Part shown: in pieces, positions 12,413-13,884 of the stretch
How positions within the stretch are numbered: the first letter of the stretch is position 1
Layout: the number at the start of each line of letters is the position of its first letter
Source of the DNA: UBA9410 sp963933065
Lineage (GTDB): Bacteria > Actinomycetota > Acidimicrobiia > Acidimicrobiales > MedAcidi-G1
Assembly (NCBI GenBank): GCA_963933065.1
Contig: CAWVUB010000060.1
Location: forward strand, 1 to 13,884
DNA: 13,884 nucleotides
Direction of reading: 5' to 3'
Translations under genes and position numbers: made by a program
Notes under the pieces: generated by a model
What the model saw: only the letters and a program-made list of their open reading frames with translations
What the model was told of the DNA's origin: nothing
Databases searched by the model: none

Positions 12413-12840
12413 CGAACACCGCGTTTACCTGACCCACTAATAGTAGATGTCTGCTTCTCCCTCTTCGTTGTCGCCGTTGGTTCCACCGACGGCCCGAAAG
12501 CGATGACGTTCATAAAAGCGTTGGGACCCCGGTTGCTTTTGAACGTCCAGAGGTCAAGGGCACCCGGTCGTTCAACTTTCGCTCGTTCTATAAGTCCGGC
12601 ACCAAGTCCTTGATTGGTCCAAGCGGGGTCGACATAAAGCTGTTCAATCCAATCCCCGTTCAGAAGCAGCACGCCGGTAACCACATCGCCGACTTCAGCT
12701 AGCCAGACCTCGGCAACCGGCATGACGGTTTCCACAAAGTGCGCCATTACCTCCTCTTCGAGATGGAAAAGCGGGGGAATCGTCCGAACAGAGTCATGGC
12801 GTGCGCTCAAAAGAACTTCTGTAGCAGGCCCATAGTCCAC
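12409..12840 (-). CDS. GNAT family N-acetyltransferase, C-terminus out of frame (probable frameshift)
   Basis: A GNAT acetyltransferase: it moves an acetyl group from acetyl-CoA to an amine. The acetyl-CoA loop is LYVDPAWTNQGLGAGLIERAK (residues 68-88). After LDLWTFKSNRG (96-106) the open frame turns into a Ser/Thr/Lys-rich tail with no GNAT character. The adjacent frame reads FYERHRFRAVGG, then GDNEEGEADIYY and a stop at 12437: the textbook GNAT ending. One missing C (plus-strand G) in the run at 12523-12525 would join the two as NRGPQRFYERH. So the gene is either a recent pseudogene or carries a sequencing error. The restored form would span 12437-12840 (about 134 residues). GTG 12840 has GGAGG 9 bases upstream. 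Upstream codons (RRAEHVD) also look GNAT-like but are cut off by a stop, so the N-terminus may be damaged too. Confidence 0.8.
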   Translation of the reverse strand: MDYGPATEVLLSARHDSVRTIPPLFHLEEEVMAHFVETVMPVAEVWLAEVGDVVTGVLLLNGDWIEQLYVDPAWTNQGLGAGLIERAKVERPGALDLWTFKSNRGPNAFMNVIAFGPSVEPTATTKREKQTSTISGSGKRGVR

Positions 12841-12974
12841 ATGTTCGGCCCTCCGAACTCAGAACAGACCGTCAACAGCCATTAGCGAAGGTTTACAACG
12901 TGCACCAAACACGCGCAGCCTCTGATGGCAGAGGGGACGACTTCTGTGCCGGATGGTGGAGCTTTCCCCACCGG

Positions 12975-12998
12975 AAGCGGCGGGTGCCCCGCCCGCTT
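12975..12998 (-). terminator. GC-rich hairpin at the end of the amidohydrolase gene
   Basis: On the minus strand AAGCGGGCGGG and CCCGCCGCTT pair around a GCA loop with one bulged base, beginning within the stop codon (12997-12999). The perfect inner stem is GGCGGG/CCCGCC (12979-12984 and 12988-12993). There is no U-tract, as is common in GC-rich actinobacteria. It is the strongest hairpin in the window by stem length. No other feature is seen in 12841-12974. Confidence 0.45.
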
Positions 12999-13884
12999 AG
13001 AGCGGAGTCAGCGCAATGCCGAGAAAACGCTCCACGTTGCCGGCGTAAAATGCCTCTAACGCCGCCGGATCAACCCCGTCCATAGTTGCCTCGAACTTCC
13101 GGATCGGATCGCTCGAGCCCTCGGGGTGGGGGTAATCGGACGCGAAGCAGAGCATGTCAGGGCCGAGTTGTTCGATAAGCCAGCCGATCGGCTCGCCGGC
13201 GAACGGCGCAAAGCGGACGCGCTCCCGGGCGACGTCGGAAGCCCTGCGGTTACGAGGAGCAACAGGCCGGGTGGAGCGCTCCACGAAGTCAAGCTTGTGG
13301 AGCCAACCCGGCACCCACGATGCCCCATGCTCAAGCGAGAGGCACCGCAGGCCATTGTGGCGCTCGAAGACCTCGTCGAGGATCATCGCCGAAAGGAACA
13401 GTTCAGCCGAGTTGTGCATCGCCACGAGACCCAGGTTCGAGTCCGGCGCATCACCGCCAGCGGCAGTGGAACCGCGCCCGTTGTTCTTGAAACTGGGCGA
13501 GACAGGGTCGTAGTCGCCGTTGACCGCGATGTGCACCAGCAGCGGCACGTCTCGTTCAGCGAAGCGAGCCCAGACGGGATCCAAGTCGGGGTGCGTGAAC
13601 GATCGCGCTTCGGGATCAGGCTCGTTCGTGTCCACCATCACCGTAAAGCAACCATCGGCGAACGCCTCGTCGAGGAGCGCGCCGGCGACGTCGGGACCAA
13701 GTGAGAGCGGGATATACCCTCCCGCGAGCAACCGCTCGTCCTGGGCACAGAAGCGACCCATTGCGCGGTTGTGGACACGGGCACCGATTTCGAGCGCCTT
13801 TGCATCAGCCTCGTGCGCGATCTGGTGAAACGAAAACGTGCCAAGCACGATCTGGCGCTCGAAGCCGAGGACGTCGAGTGCGTG
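12997..13884 (-). CDS. Amidohydrolase (metal-dependent hydrolase, amidohydrolase_2/ACMSD-like), 5' part outside the window
   Basis: The frame stays open to the right edge, so the visible 295 residues lack the true N-terminus and its HxH metal motif; the internal GTG at 13848 is not the start. Visible landmarks of the TIM-barrel family: LDVLGFERQIV at the edge, VPLLVHIAVNGD (a metal-site His strand), SLEHGASWVPGWLHKLDF, and the late catalytic strand FASDYPHPEGSSDP, whose Asp is the usual metal or base residue, followed by AFYAGNVERFLGI near the C-terminus. Members hydrolyse or decarboxylate cyclic and aromatic acids (for example ACMSD and gamma-resorcylate decarboxylase) and are frequent in catabolic clusters with Rieske oxygenases. 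The exact reaction is unknown. Base composition looks more GC-rich than that of the other genes. It is separated from the GNAT/DUF4326 pair by a hairpin and 156 bp. Confidence 0.85.
   Translation of the reverse strand, partial: HALDVLGFERQIVLGTFSFHQIAHEADAKALEIGARVHNRAMGRFCAQDERLLAGGYIPLSLGPDVAGALLDEAFADGCFTVMVDTNEPDPEARSFTHPDLDPVWARFAERDVPLLVHIAVNGDYDPVSPSFKNNGRGSTAAGGDAPDSNLGLVAMHNSAELFLSAMILDEVFERHNGLRCLSLEHGASWVPGWLHKLDFVERSTRPVAPRNRRASDVARERVRFAPFAGEPIGWLIEQLGPDMLCFASDYPHPEGSSDPIRKFEATMDGVDPAALEAFYAGNVERFLGIALTPL

Noticed and set aside
13126..13704. 192-codon plus-strand frame opposite the amidohydrolase
   Set aside because: Arg/Val/Glu-rich antisense shadow of a GC-rich gene; the minus frame shows family motifs.

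Overview
The window looks like a piece of catabolic chromosome from a fairly GC-rich actinobacterium. The class Acidimicrobiia or a relative is my best guess. The pointers are GTG start codons, an Ala/Pro/Thr-rich lipoprotein linker, an IlvX-type thiamine-diphosphate enzyme (typical of mycobacteria and relatives), and a thiolase/DUF35 pair of the kind found in actinobacterial steroid side-chain degradation. The taxonomic call is inference. No rRNA, tRNA, transposase, integrase or CRISPR array was seen.

Layout. (1) 1-244, minus: N-terminal part of a substrate-binding lipoprotein, running off the left edge. (2) 395-1585, minus: a Rieske oxygenase alpha subunit, divergent from (3) 1807-2382, plus: a carboxymuconolactone decarboxylase-like protein. 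(4) 2395-2928, minus: an NTF2/SnoaL-like protein, divergent from (5) a plus-strand operon at 3037-5884: SDR dehydrogenase, a 75-residue small protein, a second Rieske oxygenase whose start overlaps the small gene by 4 bp, and another SnoaL-like protein. (6) 10164-6050, minus: ThuA-like protein, DUF35 zinc-ribbon/OB protein, thiolase-fold protein (overlapping DUF35 by 8 bp) and, after a 214-bp gap, an acyl-CoA synthetase. (7) 10426-11976, plus: an IlvX-like ThDP enzyme, divergent from the ThuA gene. (8) 12840-12074, minus: a GNAT acetyltransferase with an evident frameshift, then a DUF4326 protein. (9) 12997-13884, minus: a partial amidohydrolase, running off the right edge.

How the genes may work together. 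An acyl-CoA synthetase, a thiolase-fold protein with its DUF35 partner, an SDR, two Rieske oxygenases, two NTF2-fold proteins and an amidohydrolase fit the breakdown of a polycyclic or aromatic carboxylic acid (a steroid, terpenoid or aromatic side chain). Oxygenases would hydroxylate the ring, the SDR would oxidise an alcohol, the synthetase would make the CoA thioester, and the thiolase/DUF35 complex would cut a C-C bond. The thiolase keeps its nucleophilic Cys but lacks the canonical His and second Cys, which suggests an aldolase-like role as in Ltp2-ChsH2. The substrate cannot be read from sequence. No ferredoxin or reductase for the oxygenases is present here.

No gene-free stretch exceeds 300 bp. 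Several intergenic regions carry inverted or direct repeats that could be operators: 318-358, 2944-2996, 7585-7626, and 10203-10291.
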